Source of the DNA: SXNM01 sp964586155
GTDB taxonomy: Bacteria; Myxococcota_A; UBA9042
DNA length: 64,000 nt
Assembly (NCBI GenBank): GCA_964586155.1
Contig: CAZPHC010000030.1
Coordinates: 1 to 64,000, forward strand
Direction of reading: 5' to 3'
The notes under the pieces are model-generated. The model had not been told where the DNA came from, made no database searches, and worked only from the letters and a program-made list of their open reading frames with translations. Every line of letters starts with the position of its first letter. Positions within the stretch are counted from its first letter, which is position 1. Positions 1 through 7,589 of this stretch are shown one piece after another. Made by a program: the position numbers and the translations under genes.

Positions 1-312
1 CAACACCGCGGCCTGCGACGCCGACGGCAGCGTCTGCACCGAGAACGACGCCTGCAGCGACGGCAGCTGCAAGGCCGGCAGCGCCAAGGTCTGCAACGAC
101 GGCAACGCCTGCACCAACGACAGCTGCAACGCCACCTCGGGCTGCGTCTTCGCCAACAACACCGAGGCCTGCGACGCCGACGGCAGCGTCTGCACCGAGA
201 ACGACGCCTGCAGCGGCGGCAGCTGCAAGGCCGGCAGCGCCAAGGTCTGCAACGACGGCAACGCCTGCACCAACGACAGCTGCAACGCCACCTCGGGCTG
301 CGTCTTCGCCAA
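1..312 (+). repeat. Tandem duplication of a 156-bp unit (52 codons)
   Basis: Bases 1-156 and 157-312 are two copies that differ, by direct comparison, at only two positions (9/165 and 60/216). The unit is an exact multiple of three and encodes two cysteine repeats, so copy-number change keeps the frame. A third, diverged unit starts at 313. More copies may lie left of the window. Confidence 0.92.
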
Positions 313-1153
313 CAACGCCGCGCCCTGCGACGACGGCGACGCCTGCACCGCGAGCGACAGCTGCAAAAACGGCCTCTGCGCGTCGGGCGCGGCCGTGAAC
401 TGCGACGACAACAACCCCTGCACCGCCGAGTTCTGCGACACGAAGATCGGCTGCACGGCGCCGCCTCTCGATGAGCAGGGCTGCGGCGCGCTGGACTTCG
501 ACGGCTTCGACGATCGCGTGTTGATGCTGCAGGTCAACCCGACGCAGTACCCGAACCTGACGTTCGAAGCCTGGGTCTATCGAACGGTGGACTCGACCCA
601 ATACCAGACGATCGTCGGCGATGACGACGGCGGGTACGATCGCGGCCTCGTGATCAAGAGCGGCAAGGTCTATGCCTGGGCCGGCAAGGAGTACGACACC
701 GGCCTCAGCTCGACGCTGCAGACCTGGGAGCACTTCTCGGTCGTCTGGACGCCGACGGAGGTGCGCGTCTCGAAGAACGGCGGCGCCGCGTTCGTCGGTA
801 CGAGTCCCGGCATCAGCAGCACGGTCAAGCCCGCGGCGCTCGGCGCGATGGACTCGGTGTGGCGCTTCGCCTTCCGCGGCCGCATCGACGAGGTACGCCT
901 CTGGAGCGTCGCGCGCACCGCGACAGACCTCCAGGCCACGGCGAACTGCGCCATCGTCGGCGACAAGCCGGGGCTGCTGCGCAGCTTCCACTTCCAACAG
1001 GGCAAGCCCGGCGAAGCGAATCCGAGCGAGACCAAGGCCACCGACAGCAGCGGCCAGAAGGCCGACGGCACCCTCGTCGGTTTCGCGCTCAATGGTGTGA
1101 CATCCAACTGGACGCAGTTTGGTGCGCCGGCAGGCAGCGTGTCCTGCCAGTAG
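1..1153 (+). CDS. Cysteine-repeat / LamG-like secreted protein, 5' truncated
   Basis: The reading frame is already open at base 2 and ends at a TAG at 1151-1153, so the true start lies left of the window. The first ~150 visible residues are cysteine repeats of the form CNDGNACTNDSC...GC, like the Dictyostelium-type CTDC repeats common in myxobacterial surface proteins. From about base 490 a LamG/concanavalin-A-like domain follows (LDFDGFDDRVLM, then FEAWVYR and IDEVRLW), typical of carbohydrate or adhesion ligand binding outside the cell. The protein ends shortly after this domain. It is convergent with pyrD. The domain class is fairly sure; the ligand and the missing N-terminus are unknown. 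Confidence 0.8.
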   Translation, partial: NTAACDADGSVCTENDACSDGSCKAGSAKVCNDGNACTNDSCNATSGCVFANNTEACDADGSVCTENDACSGGSCKAGSAKVCNDGNACTNDSCNATSGCVFANNAAPCDDGDACTASDSCKNGLCASGAAVNCDDNNPCTAEFCDTKIGCTAPPLDEQGCGALDFDGFDDRVLMLQVNPTQYPNLTFEAWVYRTVDSTQYQTIVGDDDGGYDRGLVIKSGKVYAWAGKEYDTGLSSTLQTWEHFSVVWTPTEVRVSKNGGAAFVGTSPGISSTVKPAALGAMDSVWRFAFRGRIDEVRLWSVARTATDLQATANCAIVGDKPGLLRSFHFQQGKPGEANPSETKATDSSGQKADGTLVGFALNGVTSNWTQFGAPAGSVSCQ

Positions 1154-1191
1154 GCGGCAGCCTCGCCATTGCGCTTTCGTCCGCCGGTTGC

Positions 1192-1215
1192 GGTGCGACG
1201 TCACAAATCCGCACC
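1192..1215. terminator. Possible hairpin between convergent genes
   Basis: Six-base arms GGTGCG (1192-1197) and CGCACC (1210-1215) enclose a 12-nt loop in the 110-bp gap between the LamG protein and pyrD. There is no T run, so an intrinsic terminator is only a suggestion. Nothing else is visible in this gap. Confidence 0.2.
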
Positions 1216-1263
1216 AGCCCCGCCCGTGCGTCGCGTCGAAGCGTTGGACGTCGCCTCTGCCAG

Positions 1264-2349
1264 CTATCGCGTTGCCCGGCGCCCTGCCCGTGCACCCAGC
1301 GCCGCCTCCGGCACCAACGCCAGGCCGGCATACACAAGGCCACTGTAGAGCTGCACGAGGTCTGCGCCGCGCTCGATCCGCATTCGCGCCTGCTCGGCGT
1401 CGACGACGCCACCGGCCGAGAGGATCGCGAGGCGCCCAGCCGCACGCGCCACGACGGCGTCGAGCACCTGCAGCGAGCGCGCCGCCAGCGGCCGACCCGA
1501 GAGGCCGCCCTGCTCCGTGGCCAGCCGCGAACGCAGCCCGTCGCGCGCGAGCGTGGTGTTGGTCGCGATGAGGCCGGCCATGCCCGCGCCGATGGCCGCG
1601 TCGACGGCGCCGAGGATCCCATCGTCGTCGAGGTCCGGCGCAATCTTGACCACCAACGGGATCTTGCGACCGAGATCGACAGTGATTCGATCGCGATGCA
1701 ATGCGACCGCCGCGAGCAGCCCGTACAGCTCCTCGGCCCGTTGCAGCGCGCGCAATCCCGGCGTATTCGGCGAACTGACGTTGATCGCCACGTAGTCGGC
1801 GTAGGCCGCCACCGCGTCGAGCACGGCGCAGGCGTCGGCAGCCGCGTCCTCGTTCGCGGTCGCCTTGTTGCGGCCGACGTTGACGCCCAAGACGAAGCCG
1901 GCCGGCTTCATCACGGGGTCACGCGCCGCAGCAAGGTTGCGCGCCGCGACAGCCATGCCGGCGCCCGGGAACCCCATGCGATTGATCACCGCCTCGTCCT
2001 CAACGAGTCGAAAGACACGCGGTTTTGGATTGCCCGGCTGCGGACGCGGCGTGATCGTGCCGACCTCGACGTGACCAAACCCCAACGCCGCGAGCCCGGG
2101 CCACGCCCGGGCGTCCTTGTCCCAGCCGGCGGCGAGGCCGACGCGGTTGGCGAAGCGCAGGCCCATGACCTCGACCGGATCCTCGACCCGAGGCCCCATC
2201 GACGCCTGCAGCAAGGCGCGCAGCGGCGCCGTGCGCCCGGCGAAGGCCAGCCCTGCGACCGCGAGGGCGTGGGCGCGCTCTGGGTCCATCGCGTGCATCA
2301 CGCCGCGCAGGCCCGCCCAGACGATCGGTCGATGCGCCAGCGCCGTCAC
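1264..2349 (-). CDS. pyrD: Dihydroorotate dehydrogenase, quinone-dependent (class 2)
   Basis: 361 residues. It oxidises dihydroorotate to orotate with FMN and passes electrons to quinone, the fourth step of UMP synthesis. Visible signatures are GLAAGWDKD near residue 70, the FMN/substrate segment INRMGFPG, and NVSSPNTPGLR, whose serine is the class-2 catalytic base. The C-terminal FMN phosphate-binding part reads ILSAGGV followed by LVQLYSGLVY. An N-terminal extension of about 40 residues fits the membrane-associated class 2. The start is GTG at 2349, overlapping the TGA of the upstream pyrF-pyrE gene (GTGA), so translation is probably coupled. Assignment is secure. Confidence 0.95.
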   Translation of the reverse strand: MTALAHRPIVWAGLRGVMHAMDPERAHALAVAGLAFAGRTAPLRALLQASMGPRVEDPVEVMGLRFANRVGLAAGWDKDARAWPGLAALGFGHVEVGTITPRPQPGNPKPRVFRLVEDEAVINRMGFPGAGMAVAARNLAAARDPVMKPAGFVLGVNVGRNKATANEDAAADACAVLDAVAAYADYVAINVSSPNTPGLRALQRAEELYGLLAAVALHRDRITVDLGRKIPLVVKIAPDLDDDGILGAVDAAIGAGMAGLIATNTTLARDGLRSRLATEQGGLSGRPLAARSLQVLDAVVARAAGRLAILSAGGVVDAEQARMRIERGADLVQLYSGLVYAGLALVPEAALGARAGRRATR

Positions 2350-3851
2350 GACGGCGTCCCAGGGGCAGCGTCCGCCGTCGCGAGGAAGGCGTCGACCCGC
2401 GCGCGCGTCGCGGCGTCGATGGCGCCCGTGGCCTGCCAGCGGTCGAGCAGCTCGCCCAGGCGGAAGACCGCCCGCAGGCGGATGCCTTCGGCCGCGAGGC
2501 GCGCTGCGGCCCCGGATTCGCGGTCGATCAGCACGACCATCTCGGCGACCTCGAGCCCGGCTTCGCGCAGCGGCGGCAGCAGCTCGAGCGCCGAGGTGCC
2601 ACGCGTCGCGAGATCGTCGACCAGGACGGCGCGCTCGCCGGCGTGGTGTGGCCCTTCGACCTGCGCGCCCGTGCCGTGCGCCTTGCGTTGCGGTCGGGGG
2701 AAGACCATCGGCCAGCCGCCGTGCAGCGCCATGGCCGTGCCGATCGGCAGCCCGGCGAGGGGCAAGGCCGCGAGGCGGTCGAAGGCGACGCCTTCGAGCA
2801 AACGCGCCATCTGCGCCGCGGCCGCCGCGAGCAGGCCCGGTTCACCGGCGAGCGTGCGCAGGTCGAGGTAGATCGGCGACTCGAGCCCGGACTTGAGCCG
2901 AAAGCTGCCGAAGCGCACGGCGCCACAGCGGATCAGGCCGTCGATCAGGGCCAATCGCGCGGACGACGCGCCGCCAGGCTCGCTGGGGCCGTCGGCGCGC
3001 GCAGCCAGCGCCGCGTCGCGGGCCACGCGGTACGCAGCGACCAGATCGGCGGCGGCCTGGCCAGCGTCCGACGCCGCCCAGAGGGTGCGCGAGATCGGCA
3101 GCAGCAGGCCGCGGCCGTCGGCGCCGAGGCCAGCGCGGACGACGGCGTCGAGGTCGCCGCCCTGCGCACCGATGCCCGGGGCCAGCAGCCAGCTCTGCGG
3201 CGCCTGGGCGCGCACCGCGGCGACGGCCTCGGGTGCGGTCGCGCCGACGACGAAGCCGACGGACGCGGCCTCGTCGCGCCATTGGCGCACCAGCTCGAGG
3301 TAGAGCGGACGCTCGCCACCGTCGCCGCCGCGCACCGGCAGGGTCGACAGCTCGGCCGCAGACGGGTTGGAGGTGCGCGCGAGCAGCAAGACAGCGCAGC
3401 GCTCCAGCATCGGCCGCACGCTGTCGCTGCCCATCCAGCCGTGCACGGTGACGACGTCGGCGCCAAGTCGGGCGCAGGCCTCGGCGTAGGCGGCGGCGGT
3501 CGAGGCGATGTCGCCGCGCTTGGCGTCGAGGATCACGGGCAGGCCGAGGGCGCGCGCTGCGTGGCAGGTCCAGTGCAGCAGCGCCCAACCGCGCGGGCCG
3601 CGTGCCTCGAAGAACGCGGCGTTCGGCTTGACCGCGGCGACGTACGGGGCCGTGGCGGCGAGCAGCGCGGCGATCCGGGCCTGCAGCGCGGCGAACGCAG
3701 CGTCGTCGTCCTCGGCGGGATGGGTCGCGTCGAGCGGCGGGTCGATGCCGAGCACCAGCGGGCTGTCGATGGCGGCGACACGCGCCGCGATCGTCGCGAA
3801 CGCGCTGAGGGCGCGCGGCTGCGGCGACGACGTCGGCGTCGGGCTCCTCAT
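2346..3851 (-). CDS. pyrFE: Fused orotidine-5'-phosphate decarboxylase / orotate phosphoribosyltransferase
   Basis: 501 residues carry both last steps of UMP synthesis on one chain. Residues 1 to about 275 are a PyrF of the longer type-2 form: PNAAFFE, LDAKRGDIAST with the Lys-Asp catalytic array near residue 109, VTVHGWMG, LLAPGIGAQGGD and a phosphate-binding Arg in LLLPISRT. Residues from about 290 are PyrE: FGSFRLKSGLESPIYLDLR, the RKAHGTG loop and the PRPP motif VLVDDLATRGTS near residue 410, a variant of the usual DD-TTG form. The start ATG at 3851 overlaps the pyrB stop (ATGA), and the stop overlaps the pyrD GTG. The frame stays open upstream through pyrB, but that extension is a shadow. 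The decarboxylase-first order is opposite to animal UMP synthase. Confidence 0.93.
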   Translation of the reverse strand: MRSPTPTSSPQPRALSAFATIAARVAAIDSPLVLGIDPPLDATHPAEDDDAAFAALQARIAALLAATAPYVAAVKPNAAFFEARGPRGWALLHWTCHAARALGLPVILDAKRGDIASTAAAYAEACARLGADVVTVHGWMGSDSVRPMLERCAVLLLARTSNPSAAELSTLPVRGGDGGERPLYLELVRQWRDEAASVGFVVGATAPEAVAAVRAQAPQSWLLAPGIGAQGGDLDAVVRAGLGADGRGLLLPISRTLWAASDAGQAAADLVAAYRVARDAALAARADGPSEPGGASSARLALIDGLIRCGAVRFGSFRLKSGLESPIYLDLRTLAGEPGLLAAAAAQMARLLEGVAFDRLAALPLAGLPIGTAMALHGGWPMVFPRPQRKAHGTGAQVEGPHHAGERAVLVDDLATRGTSALELLPPLREAGLEVAEMVVLIDRESGAAARLAAEGIRLRAVFRLGELLDRWQATGAIDAATRARVDAFLATADAAPGTPS

Positions 3852-4831
3852 GCCTTGCCCAGGACGAGCGCGAGCAGGGCCATGCGCACGAACATGCCGT
3901 ACTCCATCTGGCGGAAGTAGGCGGCGCGAGGGTCGGCGTCGACCTCCATCGCGATCTCGCCGACGCGCGGCAGCGGATGCATCAGGATCGACTCGCTGCG
4001 GGCGCGGCTCATCACCTCGAGGTCGATGACGTAGGCGTTGCGCACGGCCTCGTAGGCGGCCTCGTCCTCGAAGCGCTCCTTCTGCACCCGCGTGACGTAG
4101 AGCACGTCGCTCTGGCCGATGACGTCGTCGAGCGATTCGTGCTCGCTGTAGGTGGCGTCGGCGGCCTCGAGCTCCTTGCGCAGCTTGTCGGGCATCCGCA
4201 GCGAGGGCGGCGAGACGAAGCGCATCTGCACGTTGTGCATCGCCAGCAGCCGCGCCAGGGAGTGCACCGTGCGGCCGTGCAGCAGGTCGCCGAGCAGCGT
4301 CACGGTCAGGCCGTCGATCGTGCCCATCTCTTCGTGGATCGTGAACAAATCCAACAGCGCCTGGGTCGGATGCTCGCCGACGCCGTCGCCGGCGTTGATG
4401 ATCGGCTTGCGGGCGTAGCGCGCGGCCTCGGCGGCGGCGCCCATCTGCGGATGGCGCAGGACGATGACGTCGGCGTAGCACTCGAGCGTGCGCACCGTGT
4501 CGGGCAGGCTCTCGCCCTTGGACACCGACGAGTAGCGCACCTCGGAGATCGGGATCACCGAGCCGCCGAGCCGCTCCATCGCCGCGGTGAAGCTCGCCAT
4601 CGTCCGGGTCGACGGCTCGTAGAAGAGGTTCGCCAGGATCTTGCCCTTGAGCAGATCGAAGCTGCCGACGCGGGTGACCATCTCGCGCATCTCGTGGGCG
4701 ACGCCGAAGATCGTCGTGAGATCGCTTCGTTTGAACTGGCCGACGCTGAGGATGTCGCGGCCGTAGTAGGGGGTCTCGCGACGATCGCCGAAGGGAAGGT
4801 GGCGACTCGGGGCGCTGCGGATCCTCGGCAT
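3848..4831 (-). CDS. pyrB: Aspartate carbamoyltransferase catalytic chain
   Basis: 327 residues; joins carbamoyl phosphate and aspartate in the committed step of pyrimidine synthesis. The carbamoyl-phosphate loop is FYEPSTRTMASF near residue 74, with Met-Ala after STRT in place of the commoner Arg. The domain-interface motif HPTQALLDL lies near residue 155 and the aspartate loop HPLPRVGEI near the C-terminus. The ATG at 4831 is chosen because a GGAGG lies about 7 nt upstream and the preceding in-frame residues look non-coding. First gene of pyrB-pyrFE-pyrD. No pyrI or pyrR is nearby. Confidence 0.94.
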   Translation of the reverse strand: MPRIRSAPSRHLPFGDRRETPYYGRDILSVGQFKRSDLTTIFGVAHEMREMVTRVGSFDLLKGKILANLFYEPSTRTMASFTAAMERLGGSVIPISEVRYSSVSKGESLPDTVRTLECYADVIVLRHPQMGAAAEAARYARKPIINAGDGVGEHPTQALLDLFTIHEEMGTIDGLTVTLLGDLLHGRTVHSLARLLAMHNVQMRFVSPPSLRMPDKLRKELEAADATYSEHESLDDVIGQSDVLYVTRVQKERFEDEAAYEAVRNAYVIDLEVMSRARSESILMHPLPRVGEIAMEVDADPRAAYFRQMEYGMFVRMALLALVLGKA

Positions 4832-4850
4832 GGCGGCCTCCGGCGGTGGT

Positions 4851-4862
4851 CGGGGCGCCCCG
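4851..4862. promoter_or_regulatory. 12-bp perfect palindrome upstream of pyrB
   Basis: CGGGGCGCCCCG lies about 20 nt before the pyrB ATG, between it and the ribosome-binding site side of the leader. It could be an operator or leader hairpin for the pyrimidine operon. In a GC-rich genome such palindromes also arise by chance. Confidence 0.2.
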
Positions 4863-4899
4863 TGTCCAGGGAGCCCGGCGCGACCGACCGCGGCTGACG

Positions 4900-4916
4900 C
4901 GCTTGTGCCGCAAGCG
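4900..4916 (-). terminator. Possible hairpin after the metalloprotease gene
   Basis: CGCTTG (4900-4905) and CAAGCG (4911-4916) form 6-bp arms around a 5-nt loop, about 42 nt beyond the stop of the 4958-6679 gene and before pyrB. There is no U tract, so support is weak. Confidence 0.25.
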
Positions 4917-4957
4917 GCCGTGGGCATCAAGCCCCGAGACGACGAAGCTGGCGAACG

Positions 4958-6679
4958 CTACTCGCAGGTCCGCAGGTTGGGCCCCGACGGCACCGATTTG
5001 TGCACCTGCAGCTCCATCCGGGTGATGCTGGCGTCGTTGTTGCCCTGGTTCAGGACCATGACGTAGAGCTTGCCGTCGGCCCCGGTCAGGCAGGTGCCCG
5101 TCAGCGTCAGCGTCTGCCAGGCGACATCGCCGGGATCGGGCGACATCGGCATCACGGCGCGCGCGACGATCTTGCCGCCCGAGAACATGTTCAGGGTCGG
5201 CGGCGAGCCCGGATTCACGGCCACCGCGAGCGCCGGCTGGCTGAAGAAGCCCTGCGCCGTCGCTTGCCAGCGCAGGGTGATCGCCTTGGTGCCGACGGGC
5301 ACGTCGACGACGAACTGGATCGCGCCCGGGACCCCCTCGGCGAACGCCGCGGCCGCGCCGAACTTGCTCTTGCCCATGATCGAGAAGGGGACCTTGTCGG
5401 TCGACGCGTCGACGTCCCACGACACCCAGGGACGGATGCGCAGGCAGCCCAGGACGCCCTGGGCCTTGAACACCTTCTCGAACGAGGCGCGCATCGCGTC
5501 GTCCTCGGCGGCGGCCTCGGCCAGGATCAGCTTGACCGCACCGGCCAGGCTGGTGGTCACGGTGAATTGCTGCAGCGCGCGCAGCACGACGCCGTCGACG
5601 CGGTCGGCGCCGACCTCGGCCCGGATCTTCCACAGCGCCGACGAGAGGATGCGGCCGTCGGCGTGCGATTCGCCGATCATGTCGCCGGGACAGGACCGCG
5701 GCACCGAGAGGTCACGGACCATGTGCGGACCGGCGAACGCGATGCCGTAGCTGCCGATGACGGGGTGGTTGGTCTTGCTGGCGGCGAAGTAGTCGGCGAA
5801 GCCCTCGTTCATCGCGCCGGGCATGTGGTCGATGCCGTAGACGTCCGGCAGCACGGCGCTCAGGCGCGTGGTGCCGATCATCGCGTGGGTGTACTCGTGG
5901 TAGATGACGCTGGCGTCATAGGCGAGATCGGTCTTGAGGTATTGGCCAAAGATGATGGCGCCCTGGTCACGCGGCGGCAGGTTGAACGCGGCGAACCCCT
6001 CCTTGGGCACGAACGCGGCGTTGGGGAAGCCCTGCCAGCCGCCCTGCATGCCGGCCATCTGCGCAAGTTTGGGATCGACGTAGAGGCTGACGTTGACCAG
6101 CGATTCGATCGGGAAGTCCACATCCGTCAAGCCAAACGTGTCCTTGAAGAACGCATGCATGGCGTGGACGTGGTGGTACATCTGCACTTCGGCGAAGGGG
6201 TCGTTCGGATCGCTCGTGTCGGCCGGGGGGCTGATGTGCAGCCAGGTGCCATCGTCGCCGCGCTTGGCGGTCCGGGTCTCGTGGCAGAAGGCCCCGATCG
6301 TCAGCGCGCCGCGCTTCATCGGCGGCCCGCCTTCCTCGTTGAGGCAGTTCTTGACGCTGGCGAACGGGCCGAGCAGCGTGCCGTCGGTCGAGGTCGGCTC
6401 GACGAGCGTGACCTCGGTGGTCTGGCCCTGATCCGTCACGGGATCGTGCAGGTAGACCTTGGCCCTGGGCGAGGCCGGCGCGGCGTCGGCCCCGGTCGCG
6501 GCGTCGGCGGCCGCGTCGTGGCCGGCGTCCTCGGCCGCGGCGTCAGGGGTGGCCATGGCGGAGCCGGCGCCATCGCCACCGCACGCGACCGTGGCCAGCG
6601 AGAAGGTGGCGACACAGCCGAGCGCGGACACGCGCCCGCGCAGCGCCGACCAGGTCGGGACGAGAGCGACGCGCTTCAT
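4958..6679 (-). CDS. Metalloprotease lipoprotein, M4/M36-like
   Basis: 573 residues. A Sec signal ends in a lipobox-like TVAC near residue 33, followed by an acidic Asp/Ala linker of about 35 residues. The zinc motif is HEYTH near residue 260 (YHEYTHAMIG), with the third ligand in GAMNEGFADYF about 33 residues later, an arrangement like thermolysin (M4) and fungalysin (M36). The C-terminal ~150 residues look like a beta-sandwich accessory domain. No propeptide is present; the gene upstream encodes a propeptide-like protein and its TGA overlaps this ATG (ATGA). Probably anchored in the envelope and acting on external protein. The family is fairly sure, the substrate unknown. Confidence 0.8.
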   Translation of the reverse strand: MKRVALVPTWSALRGRVSALGCVATFSLATVACGGDGAGSAMATPDAAAEDAGHDAAADAATGADAAPASPRAKVYLHDPVTDQGQTTEVTLVEPTSTDGTLLGPFASVKNCLNEEGGPPMKRGALTIGAFCHETRTAKRGDDGTWLHISPPADTSDPNDPFAEVQMYHHVHAMHAFFKDTFGLTDVDFPIESLVNVSLYVDPKLAQMAGMQGGWQGFPNAAFVPKEGFAAFNLPPRDQGAIIFGQYLKTDLAYDASVIYHEYTHAMIGTTRLSAVLPDVYGIDHMPGAMNEGFADYFAASKTNHPVIGSYGIAFAGPHMVRDLSVPRSCPGDMIGESHADGRILSSALWKIRAEVGADRVDGVVLRALQQFTVTTSLAGAVKLILAEAAAEDDAMRASFEKVFKAQGVLGCLRIRPWVSWDVDASTDKVPFSIMGKSKFGAAAAFAEGVPGAIQFVVDVPVGTKAITLRWQATAQGFFSQPALAVAVNPGSPPTLNMFSGGKIVARAVMPMSPDPGDVAWQTLTLTGTCLTGADGKLYVMVLNQGNNDASITRMELQVHKSVPSGPNLRTCE

Positions 6680-7500
6680 TGCTTCACCTGATTGGTCAGG
6701 GCGACGACCTGGCCGACGACGGCGTCGACCAGCACGCGCTCGTGGCGGACCCCAGGCAGCGCCACGGTCTGCACGACCCAGACGCGCCGCAGGGTGCCGG
6801 CGAACGACCAGAGCGCCAGCTCCGGTTCGGCGATGGACGCGCCGGCGCCGAGCGGGCCGAGCGCCGCCCGGGCCGCCGCCTGGGCCAGCGAAGCGGAGAT
6901 CGTCGCGGCGGCGGGAGCCTGGTCGATCGGCGACAGGTCACTGACGAGGGCGACGACGTTGCCCTGGGCGTCGAGCGTGACCGAGACCACGGCGTCGAGC
7001 ACGGCCAGGCCAAAGGCCCGGCGCTGGAAGCGCACGACGTCGCGCTCGCGGCTGGTGCTGCCCGCGAGCGGGGCCAGGTCGGCGCTGGTGCAGCCGACCA
7101 GGGTCGGGTGCGCATCGACGAAGCCGCGGGCGCGGGCCAGCGCGTCGGATCCGAGCGTCGGCACGCGGATGCCGGCGACGACCGCGGGCAGGACGCCGTC
7201 GCGCTGCCATTCGACGACGACGCCGCCCGGTCCGGCCGGCAGGGTCGCGATCGCGGCCTGCGCTGCGGCATGGGCGGTGGCGAGGCGGCTCGCGAGCGTC
7301 GCGCCGCTGCCGACCGCGGGCGGCTGGACGCTGCGGTGCGTGACGCGGCCGCTGCCGCTGCGCCCGCTGGCGGCGAATGCTCCCGCCGGGGCCAGGGCCG
7401 CTCCGGCACAGGCCACCGTCACCATGGCCGCGCCCGCGAGGCGTCGGCCGCTGCGTCGCCGCGGGCAGCCGCCGCCCGCCGACGAAGAAGAGTGCTGCAT
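6676..7500 (-). CDS. Secreted protein resembling a fungalysin/thermolysin propeptide
   Basis: 274 residues with a long basic N-region, a hydrophobic stretch and an Ala-rich Sec cleavage region near residues 40-45. The mature part contains LARARGFVDAHPTLVGC, DVVRFQRRAFGLAVLDAVVS and LDAQGNVVALVSDLSP, a pattern like FTP plus PepSY propeptides of M4/M36 proteases. No catalytic HEXXH is present. The ATG at 7500 is preferred because the signal peptide starts there; earlier in-frame residues are Arg-rich and non-coding in style. Its TGA overlaps the metalloprotease ATG. A foldase or inhibitor role for the neighbour is inferred from family and context. Confidence 0.65.
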   Translation of the reverse strand: MQHSSSSAGGGCPRRRSGRRLAGAAMVTVACAGAALAPAGAFAASGRSGSGRVTHRSVQPPAVGSGATLASRLATAHAAAQAAIATLPAGPGGVVVEWQRDGVLPAVVAGIRVPTLGSDALARARGFVDAHPTLVGCTSADLAPLAGSTSRERDVVRFQRRAFGLAVLDAVVSVTLDAQGNVVALVSDLSPIDQAPAAATISASLAQAAARAALGPLGAGASIAEPELALWSFAGTLRRVWVVQTVALPGVRHERVLVDAVVGQVVALTNQVKQ

Positions 7501-7589
7501 CCCGACCTCCGTCGCGGCGTCGGCGCCGCGGGCCGCGGAGGCTAGCAACTGCTGCCGCACCTGTCTCGCCCGATCGCGCTCGACCGGCC

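Noticed and set aside
3852..5633. Upstream extension of the pyrF-pyrE frame through pyrB
   Set aside because: Arg-rich sequence without homology, lying on top of pyrB in another frame. The overlap ATGA at 3848-3851 gives the real start.
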